From Chrysomallon squamiferum (Eukaryota; Mollusca; Gastropoda; Neomphalida; Peltospiridae), in contig CM022669.1 of NCBI GenBank assembly GCA_012295275.1, positions 2,391,140 to 2,455,139 of the forward strand: a stretch of DNA of 64,000 nt, given 5' to 3'. The notes beneath the pieces were generated by a model. The model was not told where the DNA came from and ran no database searches. It saw nothing but the letters and a program-made list of their open reading frames with translations. Made by a program: the position numbers and the translations under genes. Positions 36,143-51,200 of the stretch are shown here, piece by piece (positions within the stretch are counted from its first letter, which is position 1; the number at the start of each line of letters is the position of its first letter).

Positions 36143-39100
36143 GAGAGGGGGGAGAGGGAGGGAGGGAGATTATACGTCAGTGACGCACATTAACCTAGAA
36201 ACGTTTTCTGTTGGTGTCGCTACCGCCACCGAGTTAGTGAGATGTACCCGTTAAACGAACTGAAACCTACTGACGCAGGTTTTTGTTATATGAGAAGACG
36301 GTTATTTCTAAAGAAATAAGCTGTACCTGTTACAGATTGTTCTCAACTCATTATACAATTGAAACCTTGCCAAATATATAAATGGTCTATTGTCAGTGTC
36401 ATGCAAAATAAAATAAAAAGTATAAAGAAAGAAACAAAAACGTTAACATTATATCCGATAGACAACAGTTAAAGCACATGTAAAGTGCATATTTACCTTT
36501 ATGATAGAATTTTTGTTACAGATAGTAAGCATATCTTTTCATATGATTATGAGGATAAGGCATAGCATTTATTTTTCAAATGTTTATGTCAGTAAACCAT
36601 TTATACTACCAGTGACAACAACGAAAACAACTGCGACAACAACAACAGAATAATAATAGTGATGATGACGATGATGATATCAGGAAAATAACAATTCAAC
36701 GTGCAAGATTATTCGGTAATTGTTTCAAAACTGTATAATGCGGCACAAGTAACTGACAAAATAAAATAATAAAAGTAAAGACATGTGAGTGCCCAAATTA
36801 GTCCTTAATTATATTTACTAGCTGATGAAATCGTGTTGTAATATTTTATATTCAAGAAAAGAAAATATCAGATTATCTGTTAGTATCGTAACTGGATCAG
36901 TTTAACTGTCCAACTCGTAAAAGTGCAATCGTAAGAATCAAATTAACGTTAATGTCGCAAAAGGAATAATAAAACTAATTACTAACATGTAACATCGTAA
37001 CTTTAAGAATCTTAAATGTAAGCAGTGCAACAGTAGATATTATATTATATCGCAAGAATGAGTTTACCCGAAAGAGTAAATACTTGTTAAACATTGTAGC
37101 GGCTGGAAAAAAATTGGGCTAGTCGGGATTTCAAGGTGTGGTTTCGATGTTTCGTTGTTTGTCGCGAATGTATCAAAACATCTTTTCACTATTCTATACA
37201 AAAAGCGATGTTTTGTTGTTGTGATGAAATCTTTTTAGCCTGTTTAAATAGTCATATGAGTCATGTTATTTGTATACACAACTGGGTTGGAACGAGAAAC
37301 CCAGAATCAGATCATCTTCATGTATAAATAATTTTCAAGGATGCATAGATTTTCTTTATTAAAACAACAATACTAAAAAAAAAAAAAAAAAAAAATAGAA
37401 TAACATCGTAATAAAATAAGGGTGAGCGATGATTGAATGCATCGGCTTAGTCGTCGCACCTTACTTCTTTTGTTGTCTGGTATCGCTCAAAGTGTATAGA
37501 TTTACGTGCCTCCGTGCCTCGTACACTCAGTAGTCAGATCATAAAGATCATTTCTCCGTGAATACAGGATTTGACAAAACGATTGTATTAGCTATTATTC
37601 GTTTGGATGTAAACGTTTAGAGCTTTTTAAATCTAACCTTTAAAAATAATTATCTAAAAATAATGTCAGTAATTAACGCTTTCTTCTTATTATTATTATT
37701 GCTGTTGTTGTTAATGGTGGTTGTAATGATGTTGTTGCTGCTGCTGTTGTTGTTTAATAATTAATATAAAAGTATTTTATGCACGCTCCTCGCTCAAGGA
37801 AATGAAATTAATAACCAGCGAATGTCCCCGTGAAGTTCTAGTTGGAATCTTTATCTTGTTAAAAGCAAAACAAAACTGATCTTGTTAAATCAACAAAGTC
37901 AAGATATTTTATTGAGTGTCCATGACTTACTAGTACACACTTAAATCAACAAAGTCAAGATATTTTATTGGGTGTTCACATTTATATTATGTATTTGGTC
38001 ACGTTTTTGTGCAGACTGAATCTTCTTGTGACAGTCACGTTTTTGTGATGATCATAATACGAAACGCTGTCACAGAAAAAAAAACGAAAAGAAAAAAAAA
38101 CATAGCTTTCTTGCATCCTCACCGATTTGTTAATTTATTCTTAAATTTAATTTAATTTTTTTTTTTTTAATTTAAAATAGTCTCTGCTATTAATCATTAA
38201 GACTGACCAGTAACAACGACAACAACAACAACAACAACAGTGATGATAATAATACTATTTATAACAAAGTAATACTAACAATAACAGCAGTGAATAACAA
38301 GAAAATAAAAAGAATAATAACACTTTAGAATTTAACACCACACTAACTACATCTGTCACTGAAGTGTGTTTCAATCTGCTCTGTTACAGAAATCTTTGTT
38401 CGTCTTATGAACGACAGTTCGCCATTCTCTGGCACTGTCCAAGTGCGGAGTTCCCGTGACGAGGCGTGGGGAAGTATCTGTGATGATTACTGGGACGATG
38501 CCGCGGCTACTGTCATCTGCAGAATGATGGGTCACAAGTATGGCAGCGCAAAAAAGGTATTTGTGTATTTATTTTTTATTTATTTTTGTTGTTGTTGTTG
38601 TTTTATTATTATTATTATTACTAGTATTATTTTTTTTTTCTCTTTATCTTATAACTGTTCATATAATATAATTCTGTATAATTTCTTTTTTTTTTCCATA
38701 AAAATAATTATTGTAACTGGCGACCAAGCTTTACTAAGAATAACGTAACAAGCTTATGAGAATGTTTCCTATTTTTATAACTTTTTAAATCTGTTCATTT
38801 TATTTTATATTGTATTTGATTATTTTATTTTATTTATTTTACTCATTTCCTTTCCTTGGAGTGGGTATACATCAAATAGTAAATAGATATTCATTTTTTT
38901 TATTTTTATTTTTTATCTTTTCCTTGTGGAAATACTTTTGTAGTAATTATTAAGAGTAAATGTTTAATACTTATTACTTAATTCTTAGTAAAGAATGGCG
39001 CATAAGAGCTTTTTTTAAAATGATTATTTTAAGTTATTAATTCAAACTATAACGAGCAATGATAAGAAAGAGAAACATCAAAAATATATATAAATAAAAT

Positions 39101-42100
39101 AATAATATTAGATTTTATTAAATTATTAAAAAAAATAAAAATAAAGTAAAATAAAATAATATAATAAAATATAATAAAATAAAATACAATAATGGAAATT
39201 TCTTTGCCTCTGTTATTCTACATATGACAATTACTGCAGTTAACCTGTTAAACATTTATTTGTAAAACTCATATCGTGGTTATTTATAGATTTCAGTACA
39301 ACGTTCCAAATATTTTAAATTATTCAGATTGTTCTGTTGTGATCTCGAAAGCTCAAAGTAAGAAATCCTGATCGTTTGAAAAAGAATCAATAATTAAAGT
39401 ATTTTTTTTAAAAGATCACTATTCTTTTCATGACTGAAACTAAGAAAGGAAATTTAAAAAAAGAAGAAGAAAATATCAGCCCCTTTTATTTACTCCATAT
39501 GTGATTAAAGACTACTTAGACAAAGTTCCACTCTTTCGTACCATACCATAGACAGGATAGTTAATGGCACAACCGAGAAGAAGTGATTCAACAGTCCTTT
39601 AGCATAAGCACTACGTCTCTATAACTGGTTTGGTCAGTCAAAATTTTAACTATTCTATCATATCTACGTTATATTTATCAACATATATAATTTCGCGGTT
39701 TATAGAATACTGAAATTGTTATGCCGATTTTTAAAGAATAAGAATCAGTTGTGATACATTACAGAACGCTGAATTTGGCGAAAGCGGTGGCAAAATTTAC
39801 ATGGATGACGTCCAGTGTAATGGCAGTGAAGTTAGCATTGCAGACTGCGACTACAACGGTTGGGGAATCAATAACTGTGGTCACTCTGAAGACGCAGGAG
39901 TTATCTGTACAAATGCTTCTGGTAAATTTGCACTACTACAGCTTGTAACTAATATATACATAAATACATACACACACACATACATACATACATACATACA
40001 TACATACATACATACATACATACATACATACATACATGCATACATACATACATACATACACAAACACATACATACATACACACATACATACATACATACA
40101 TACATACATACATACATACATACAGATAGATAGATGATATATAAATATATATATATTCATACATACGTACATACATACACAAACCCAAAATAAAACTAAG
40201 GACAGAATATTATGTAACGACACAAGCTATTTTATATAACTTTAATAACACTGTAACTGCAGTGTGTAATTTAGTCAATTTAGTATAATTTAGTCAACGA
40301 CAGAAATTTTTTGTGCATGTACGTGTGTGTCTGTCTCTGTGTTTATGTGTATGCTTGTGTGTGGGGTGGATGGGTGTGTAGATATGTCAAAGAAAAGATA
40401 TATGATTATGTTTAATATATAGTAATTCAAAATGCAGACTGATTTGTTATTTTGCCTGACGTTTTGTTTTGTAAAAAGAAGAATAACAAATTGTTATCCA
40501 GTATTAATCCATAAAACATTTTATCTTTATTTTTATTTTTAATTATTACTACTATTTTATATATTTTTTTCTAAATTCAGTATATCTGAAAACATATAGC
40601 ACTGCAAATGGCCAAAGGTTTGGGTCAGTTTACGCAAGATATTCCTCTGGTCTTGTACCTGTTTGCGATGAAAACTGGGATGATGTGGACGCCACCGTGG
40701 CATGCAAGTCGCTAGGCTTCGTGTACGGTCGTGCGCTGTGCTGTTCAAAGCTGAGTCAGTACAGCTACTACACCTACAGCAGTGTGGCGTTCACCAACAT
40801 GTCTTGTACAGGCCACGAGACAGCTCTAGAGTCGTGCTCACACAGTGTCGTTAAGAGATGCGGTCGAGAGGAAATGGCATCAACAATATGTTACAATACA
40901 ACGTGGGAAAAAGTCAATAAAAGTAAGTAACAAAAATCCAGTGAAACCTAATACCATCAGCAAAAACATACATACAGACACCAACAAGCATACTTAACTT
41001 CATAAATACACACACTCACACATGCATACGCTCAAATGTGTATACACATACACATACACACATATATACATACATACATACATACATACATACATACATA
41101 CATACATACATACATACATACATACATACATACATACATACATACATACATAATGCTGAGTCCAGATTTCTGCACCACGAGGCTAATATGTAACTGTATG
41201 ATGTGTAGATGTGTAGATATCTATAAACATTAAATTAATTGGCGTGGTCCACTGTTGTAGTCTGCAGATGAATTTTAAGTTTTTTATTTTATTATTATTA
41301 TTATTTTTTTTTTTTTTTGAAGCTGTAAGAGTTGAGTGGGTGGATTCTAAAAAGATGAACGGGGGAGCAGTCAAGGTGTTTCGGTATGGTCTGTGGGGAC
41401 AAATCTGTATGAATGTCTGGAATGACACTGCGGCCAATGTCACGTGTAAAATGCTGGGTTACAAATACGGAGTCGGCTCTGGATCAACGCTGAAACCTCT
41501 GCCGGGGTTAGCTTTCTGGATCACGGATATAAACTGCACTGGTCTGGAGACATCACTGGACAATTGTAACATTACCTGGGGAAAGGTGACCACGTATCGG
41601 TCATGCAGCGGAGCCAATCGCGTGCTTTGTTACAACAACTTTGCTGGTAAGGACGACAATACATTACTTACAAATCGAACCACCATTATATTCACTTTCA
41701 CCTAAAAAAACAGCTAAACACTGTGAGCATATGAGCGACTTCATGAAAGTACTTTTCCTTTAGATATAATAGATTTTAAAAGTCATCCTTGGAGTGGAAA
41801 TTGTTAAAATATATATATTTTTTTTTCACTTATTTACATGGTATAGAGGCTAAGTAATCTAATGTATCTTTGAACTGATTTCACAGATCGTCCAGTTGTG
41901 ACGGCGAGCAACGGTTCGTTCGGTCTCGTGCAAATAAGGTTTGAAGGAGAGACGGGTACAGTTTGCGACGACGCATGGACCAATAACGACGCCAGGATAG
42001 TGTGCAAACAGCTGGGTTACAGCGACGGCCTGGCTGTGAAAGGATCGTACTACGGAAGAGGATCGGGTCCTGTTTTCTTGAATAACCTCATCTGTCGCAC

Positions 42101-42248
42101 GACAGACCAGTCACTGTGGGCATGCAAGGGAAGTAACTGGAGTGAAGCTGACCAAAAGTGTCTCGCGCACAACAATGATGCCTCCGTTGTATGCCATGGT
42201 GAAAAAGGTAACAAATACCTTGTGTGTATAGATAGATAGGTAGATAAA

Positions 42249-42296
<48 letters not shown>

Positions 42297-43953
42297 TAAT
42301 CTCTTGTCTACGAGAAGGTTATTAAAATAATTTCATGCTTTTAATAATAATAATAATAATTAAAAAAAAGACCTGTATATTGTATGTTTCATATTACGCG
42401 TTTTCACATATACTAGCGAAAACCGTATTTACATCTTCATGCATCTGTTTGCAGTTCGACTGATTAACGGAGACCACAGTCATGGCATAGTGAACGTTAA
42501 AACAGGTTCATTCTGGACTATTATGTGCGGTAGGGGCTTCACGTCCCGAGAGGCCAGTGTGGTGTGTAGGGAGATGGGATTTCGACACGGTTATGCGTTC
42601 CCTTCAGGGACATTCGGCTCTCTCCGCTACCACTATTACTCTGTGCAGTATTCGTGTATGGGTAACGAATCATACATTGACCAATGCAGCAAAAGCTCTA
42701 GACGATGTTATTCATTTTCTGGAACAGAATATGCTGCTGTTGGTTGTTATAATGGGACGCTGACCAATGGTAAGTTTACAACTTTTTACTGATACTGTTG
42801 GCCTTTTGAAAAATATTTTAGATCATTCATCAGATTTTTTTTAAACGTACTAATTCTTTTATTTGCCTCCCGAATCTTGTTCACCACATTTTCAGCTTTT
42901 TCAGATGTGTTTAATTACTCTTTTAGATACATTTACTACCAGCAAGTTTTCAAAACGTCTGTGATAATGTTTCTATGTAAAAGAATTATAGGAAACGTTT
43001 TGCAGTTCTACATTCCTCCAGTTATCACTTTAGGAGAGTACAATGCTAATGTTAGACGCCGGTAACAAGCTTTGCTGATAAAAGAGTATGACAATAACAT
43101 AACATTTCTAAACAATGCTTGTGTTCTACTCTTATGTTTCTTTCTTTCTTTTTTTTTTCTTTTCATTATTTCTTGTCTATAAAAAAAAAGACCATATTTT
43201 TAAGTTTTTGCTGTTTTATCACAAACGTTTGACACCTTCCTTTGTATGAAATGACTTCAAAAAAAAGAAAATAACTAGCTTATTAGTTTTATCTCATATT
43301 TTATTATTAACGAAAGTAAAGAATTTTTTTAATTTATTATTTTATATGTCAAGTCGAGTGCTTATTCCAAATAGATTGAAATTATTTGCAGATTTAAATT
43401 TTTAATTTTTAATTCTTTTTCAGGAACTTCAGTATCAATCAAAGGTGGTGAACCTTATTCCGACATCAGTGGTAGCGTAGTAATAAAGACAAAAGGAATC
43501 GATGGAAAGGTGTGTCCTCTTGGCTGGACTGATGTGGAGGCCAGCGTGGTCTGCAAACAAATGGGATTTGCAGGAGGGCACGCCTTCCAGCTATCTGCCA
43601 GTGCAAGAGGACCTTACCAGCTTGTTGGTGTCAAATGCTTTGGAAATGAATCTTCAATCATAGACTGCAAACACAGTAACAGTTATTGCAGATCCCAAGA
43701 TGCTGCAGGAGTGTTGTGTTACAAGACTCGACGTGAGTTTAAAAAAAAAGAATGATACAAGCATATACTTGACATTTTAATACACAGCTACATATAAATA
43801 CATATTCATACATACCTACCTACCTACCTACATACATACATACATAGATGCATGCATGCATAAACACCCAAAATACACATTTTTTGTTAACTTTCTGCAT
43901 ACAGCAACATAAACAAACTGAGATAATAATAATAATAATAATAATAATAACTA

Positions 43954-44021
<68 letters not shown>

Positions 44022-44406
44022 AAACAACTAAGAATTTCAACAGATCCTCACTATAATCAAATAACAATAGCTTAGACCAAAACACGATCACACTAACTTC
44101 ATCTAGTATCAAAACAAGAAAGGAATTTTTTTACTTTAGTCATCGGTTCCTACGGTTGAAATATTTCTCGCATTTTAGCCGTTCAAATCAAGCTTGCAGA
44201 TGGAACAGCCAACTCCGGTTTAGTGAAAATAATTTACGAAGGAGAATCCGGCACGGTGTGCAGATCGTATGACCAGGACGTGGCCACTGTGGCCTGTGTG
44301 CAGCTTGGTTTCTTAGACGGAGAATTCAGGTATTTTAGTTCTCACATTTTTCTTCATTGGTTACACACCTTTTTGTCTCTCTTCTTCTTTCTTAAAAATA
44401 ATAATC

Positions 44407-44451
<45 letters not shown>

Positions 44452-44908
44452 TTATTTTATTTCATTTTTTTAATACAATTGTTTTCTCCTTTTGTTCTTA
44501 GTTTTCTGTTTATATCATTAGTTTGTATTATCATCGTCATAGTTGTTGTCATCATCACTGTCGTCTACATCGTCGATATCATCATCATTGTCAACGTGGT
44601 TATAACGACATTTCTTTTCTTTTCTCACTCTGCTATAATTATTTCTGTTAGTGCTGCTGCTTAGACTGCTAATGCAATCACCATCACCAACATCACTACC
44701 ACAGCGATTATTGAAATCACCTTCATAATGATTACAAGTACCACTACTATTATAACTACCACTATTTTTAACTTTTCAGCAATTGCTACTAATACTACTG
44801 TTGCTGTTGCTGTTACTATACTACTTTAACAAAAACTATTACTGTTATTACTGATGATGTATTATATCAATACTACTACTATTACTGCTACATACAATAA
44901 TAATAATA

Positions 44909-44940
<32 letters not shown>

Positions 44941-47900
44941 GATGATGTTAATCATGATACCTCTACAACTACTATTACTTCGTCTAATATTATCAGTTAC
45001 CATCACAAACACCATCAGCACTGCCTCTACTATTTCAATGCTGACACATTGCAAACAAAAAGAAACTGAGATGTGAAAATAAAATAGGACTGTTACTAAA
45101 TAATTTTTTATTATATATATTATTATTATTATTATTATTATTTTCTTTAGACGACAGGTTTGTTTTGAGATTCTCACTGATATTAATTACCATTGTACAG
45201 TTACAACCTGAACAGGACTGGCAGCGGTGCGTTTCTCTCTGATCCGAAATGCAGCGGTGACGAAACTTCTTTATTCCAGTGTGACAACTCGGGATGGAGA
45301 ACAGATTCAGTTACCCAGTGTAAATTACTTGAAGTCAAGTGTTACAAGAACGGTACGATAGATTTTCACTTATTTTCACAACGAAATATTTACACGTGTA
45401 CTGTTTCATGCATGAAAATGTAAAGAATGTAATAATCTTCATGTAAATACGCATTTGTTTGTACGCAAGCACATGAGCATCTCTGTATATATGTATGTAT
45501 GTATGGCTGTTTCTGCTCCCTGGGTGTGTATTTGGTGTCTTGTATAGAGATGGATATATTTGAGATTGGTGTGTATATTTGTGTACGTGACTGCATGTAG
45601 ATATGTAAATTTGGAAACATGAAAGCGATTAATCCAAATCCCAATACAGTTATTGCAAATATACTGCAGTTCGTCTAATGCGAGGTTACAGCAACGTCAA
45701 CAGGACATCTGGTCAGGTGATGGTGTACAGTCGTAACCGGTGGTATCCTGTATGCAATGATGGCTTTGGTATTTTCGAAGCCAATTTGGTATGCCGAGAA
45801 CTGGGGTATGAGTATTTCAAACTGATTCCTGGCAGTGCATTTCGAAACGGCTACTACTACTCCAGCTATATATATACCTGCAGCAAATCGGAAAGCATTT
45901 TATCTGAGTGTAAGAACAAGACGGCCTACTTTTCATGTCACTCTGGAAGAGCTGGCTTGGCCTGCAGCAAATATCCTTTTACAGATGGTGAGTTCAAACA
46001 GTTATTACAACTTCTGCTGCTATAGTACTACTACTACTACTACTACTATTACTACTTCTACTACTACTACTTTTACTACTACTACTACTACTATTAATAC
46101 TATTATCGTATTAACTATTTCTAATACCATCAACACTGCTATACCTGGTTTTCTTGATTTCATAGGCACCTCATCAACAATATCAAGAAACAGAAAATTT
46201 GAAAACATATTTATTTAATTCTCCATTTAGACTAAATGAAATTTTAATTGCTTCTTTTTTTCTTTTTTGCTTCAGAAATGAAAGTGAACCTCACGGCGAA
46301 ATTCCCATCAGAAGTAATTGTGGATATCTATGGTCTTAAGGCCAGTTTCTGCAGACACTGGTGGACAGACCGCGAAGCAACAGTACTCTGTAGAGAAAAA
46401 GGTTACAACAAAGGGATTGCTTTTGGGTCAAGCGTTCTGAATAACTTTAGGCCATCAGTATTTTTGAATATTACGTGTTCAGGCCAGGAATCTAGACTGG
46501 ACAACTGTGCTGTCAATAAATCGTTGCAGGTTAAGTGTACCTCGTCGTACGAACCAGCAGTGTTTTGTTTGGAAAGTGGTAATACAGGTTTGTATGTGTT
46601 TTATTACTAAAAAGTAGCTTGATAGACAAATGTTATGATTTATTACAGACAAACATGGAACATCCAGTTCTAAATTTAATTACCTAATTTTCTGTAATAA
46701 TAGTAATAATTAAAGTACTCATTCTTGTTTTTATTTTGATAAGTTGAGTACTGATTATTGTACTGATTAACAATACTGATGACTACATTCTAATTTGTTA
46801 GATATATTAATTCAGATTCAGCATTTTCATTAAAGGCTTAACTTGTCACTGATATAATAATCAAAAATAAATACTAGAGACACCACAGAATCTCCAGTAC
46901 AAGCTGTCAAACTTTCTCGGAATTTTATGTGACTGTTTTCTGGAGTTTTTTTTTTTTTTTTTTTTTTTCAGGCTTTCAGCTTAGTCTGGAAAATGGCAAC
47001 CTAAAAAAAGCTTTTTCAGGAAGAGTGGTGGTATCATACAAGGGGCAGAAAGGCGTCATCTGCGACAGCTACTTTTCAGACACTGATGCAGGCGTCGTGT
47101 GTCGGCAACTTGGCTTCACTGATGGGAAATCTTCCAGAACGTTTGGAAAAGGCTCGGGATATGCTTGGATTAAATCTCCACGCTGCAGTGGAAAAGAAAA
47201 GGCAATCTGGATGTGTCCAAATTCAGGTTTCAATTCGACCTACTCGAGTTGCACTGCGCATACATACGACGCAGGCGTTATCTGCTCTGGAAGCAGTAAG
47301 TTTAATTTGATGAATTACAGTGTCTGATGTATTTGAATTATTATTAATATTATTATTATTATTTTAATACATATATAAATTTCGTGATAACGGTGTATCG
47401 TCAGTATATGAAAATAAAATAATCCTATTACAATGTTTGAGCAACTAGCGTCCTCTTTGGTTGTTATATTATAAGATTGAGCAATAAATAAAACATCACT
47501 TGGAAATAAGTACAGAATATATTTAGACTGTTTCTTAATATCGCCAAATATAAACTTTAGAGGATATTAAAAACTGAATTAATATTCACAAAATTATTTC
47601 TGGTTAAAGTTAAATATTACTCTACAACCTAATTTGGTTAAATATTATTTTTAAATATTTATTTCAATATTTCAGTTCGTCTGTCTAAATCTGAAACATA
47701 CGGTGCTGTACAGATTAAATTGCCTAAATCTACCACCTACAGCTTGATCTGCTCTGACTCCTTTGACGACAGGGATGCCACTGTAGTTTGCAACGAGTTA
47801 GGTTACTCTTACGGAATAAGTTTCTGCTGTTCCGCATTTGGCCGGCAGTTTTATGAAATTGGAATCACCGATCTTCAGTGCACGGGTCAGGAACCGAGTG

Positions 47901-48164
47901 TATTGCTCTGTCCGTACAAAACGACGTTAACAAACTGTTCAAGTATGCAGTATGCGTCAGTACTCTGCTCCAGCGTGGGGCCCAGTGCGGGTAAGTAGAC
48001 ATCACGTCATTTGTAAAATACTTTATTAAGTCTAATCTTCTTCTTTTTCTTCTTCTTTACTAATTTATATCATAAGTTTCATTTTTTGTGCTTGTTTGAT
48101 TGCTCAGAAAGATTTTAGAATTATTCGTATATTGTACTTATGGTGGTTGATAAAATGATGATGA

Positions 48165-48229
<65 letters not shown>

Positions 48230-51200
48230 GCTCAGGATATCAACTGAGAATTGTCAACGGCTCCTATGGTACTGTGATGCTGAAGTACATGAACACGTGG
48301 GGTTACATATGTCCTGACAATTTCACCACTAAAGACGCGACCGTCATCTGCAAAGAGATAGGATACGCGGGCGGCGATGCTTTCACAGTCACCTTGAACA
48401 ACAACAACTACGTCGCATGGTTAGATAACTTGCAGTGTGATGGGTCAGAGATAAGCCTGTCACGTTGCCGTGGTGTCATATTTGGAAAAGCTGACCACTG
48501 CGTGTCTAGTGGTGCTGCCGCTGTTGTCTGTTACAAGAACAAAGGTTAGATCTGACAGCTGAGAAAGAAAACAAATATGTACATTTATGATTATATATCC
48601 TATTCAGGTGTGTGTGTGCGTGTGTATGTGTGTGTTACATATATGAAACCGTGTTAGTCTATCTATATATATATGTGTGTGTGTAAGTATATAATTATAT
48701 ACACACATATATATAATTATATACACACACATATATATATATATACAATACATATATTTGTATGCATTATAATAATTATTATTATTATTATAAATAATAA
48801 AATTCTTAATTTAACTGGTTTCAGCACAGGAAGTCAAATATAGGGTAAAAATGAGTGACGGGGTAAGCGGAGTGATACAAGTTTTCATGCAAGGAGTCTG
48901 GGGCTCTGTATGCGCTGATTACTACTTTGACGATGACGCCGCCAACGTACTCTGCAAAATGACTGGCATTTACAAAGGGGGAGTTAAAGCTACGTCAGAA
49001 ATTTCTGATGGTTCTCGTGTTTTACTCAGTGAAATCCACTGTTACGAAAATGACTTGACTATAAGTACGTGTCGTTTGACTCTGATGGGTCGCTGTCGAT
49101 CCTATTACAAGCCTTTGGCGAGGGTAAAATGTTTCACTACAGGTAATTTTAACGATTTAGGAGGGTAGTTTACAAATTTAAATAGATAAATTACTGGGGG
49201 GGTTTTAAATTTCATTTCTAATTTCAGTACGTTTATATATCTTATTCCGTTTCCGAGTTAAAATTTATTCATAAGGTAAAGTAAATTTATAAGTTAATGG
49301 TATAATAAAAAATTTGAGTATGTAAGATATGAAGAATATTTAAGAACATGCAGTTTAATATAAATTAATAACGTTGTTTATCATTTTAAGAACATTTTGA
49401 CTACGCCGACAAATTCAAAAATATTAATATATTTAAAAAAATAAAGTAAGAAAATAAATTAATTTAGAAAATTTGTTTTCCTTTCTTTGAAGTTCGTCTT
49501 TCTGGCACAAACTACGGACAAGGTCTAATAAACCTGAATGATCAGTGGATGACGCTGTGCGACACCAACTTCGACAACACCGCCGCGAAGGTGATGTGTA
49601 AGCAAATGGGATTTAAAGATGGATTGGCTCAGTGTTGTTCGGCTATAGGGGAGGTGACTGGTACAGCTAATAAAACCGCCACAATAAACAAGTGTTCTGG
49701 GAGCGAGAAAACGTTGCAGGACTGTAACTACACGATCAGTGCCACGTGTGCATCCAGCCACTACGTGACGGTCTACTGCTCTCAAACAGCCATCACTAAA
49801 CAAGGTGAGCTTTAATTTATTCTAAAAGTTTTACTCTGGCTGCCTTTCTGTCTGTTTATATCTGTTGATTTATTTATATATTTCTCTCTTTGGTATTTTC
49901 TATCTACCTACCTATATATCTCTATATCTCTCTGTCTGTCTGTCTGTCTGTATCGCTGTTTGACTATATATCTATCTAATTACGTAAGTATATATTTATG
50001 TTTGTAAGAGTATGTACGAATCTGAACAGGCAATACGGAAAGACGGACAATTACATTATAAGACCGACTAATCCATGTCTCAGACAAATGTAAATATTTT
50101 TATTCGTTTCAGACATCGTCGTCAAAATGTTAAAGAGTTCTGCCTATTACGGGACAATTATGGTCAATCGAACTGGATTCTTGGGTCCGGTTTGTGACAT
50201 TGGATGGTCGGACAGAGAGGCCAATGTATCCTGCAAGCAAATGGATTGGAAAGGTGGAGTGGCTGCCTACGGCACCATCAACTCACATGAGCCTATGGTG
50301 ACTGGTGGTATAAAATGTAAGGGAGGAGAAGACAATTTAAACCAGTGTGTAACCAATGACGGTTCTACTGCCTGTTCCTACAAACTCAGTTACGGTCGAA
50401 GAGCCGCGGGTGTTCTGTGTTATAACAGTGGTGAGTAACGTTATGCTGTCTCCACTTCTTTGTATATATATATCTATGTATTTGTTGGTATAGATGTATT
50501 ATGTATGTATGTATGTATGTATGTTGGTATGCAAGTACGTATGTATGTAGGTATGTTTGTACGTACGTATGTACGTATGTAGGTATGTATGTACGTACGT
50601 ATGTATGTATGTATGTATGTGTGTATATATGTATGTAATAAACTTTCATATATACATACTTACATACAAACATAACATCACACATACATACATACATAAA
50701 TGCATACATAGCCATACATACAAAGAAATCTATATATATATATTAAACTTCATAAATAATGAATCTTGCAATTTCAACTTTGAGATAACGAGATAATTTA
50801 AAGTAATTATGCAAAGCATTTTTTTTTTTTTTTTTTTTCTTGTTTATTTTTTGTTGTTTTTTATATATGTGTCAATTGGTACACGGAATATTATTTCTAA
50901 TTTCCATTTTTGGAATGTCTGTATCAAAGAGCTATTTTGCTTACATCAACGAAAGAAGTAAATATACTTGCGAAACATAAATACTTTTATTTTCAGGCTT
51001 ACAAATAAATTTACTTGACGGAGACGGAAAATCGTACGGCTATGTTGAACTTTTATACGACAAACAAAAAGGCAAAATTTGCAATACTTTTTTTGGATCG
51101 AACGAAGCCTCTGTTTTGTGTCGTCAGCTCGGTTTTGAAAACGGGAAAGTGTCGTACTTGCTCCCATACCGTCGACCTACGTACAGCAAACTGTGGATGA

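Larger units (their letters stand above)
28802..38389 (+). other. Gene B intron 1 (9.6 kb)
   Basis: I find no exon-like ORF with family similarity on either strand. It contains (TA)n/(GA)n at 29382-29531, CATA repeats at 30535-30740, (CA)n at 31608-31652, degenerate GTACATAGACAAA-like repeats at 32205-32540, TG/TATG-rich DNA at 33730-34300, a GA/GGGA run at 36108-36170, a 56-base-spaced direct repeat at 37885-37975, and CAA and A/T tracts. Gene A's first intron is 1.6 kb. Confidence 0.75.

Noticed and set aside
28802-38389. A nested gene inside gene B intron 1
   Set aside because: All ORFs there are short, repeat-derived or without motif or splice support on either strand.
44854-45177. Asn/Asp-repeat and Ile-repeat ORFs
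   Set aside because: They are trinucleotide-repeat translations within an intron.
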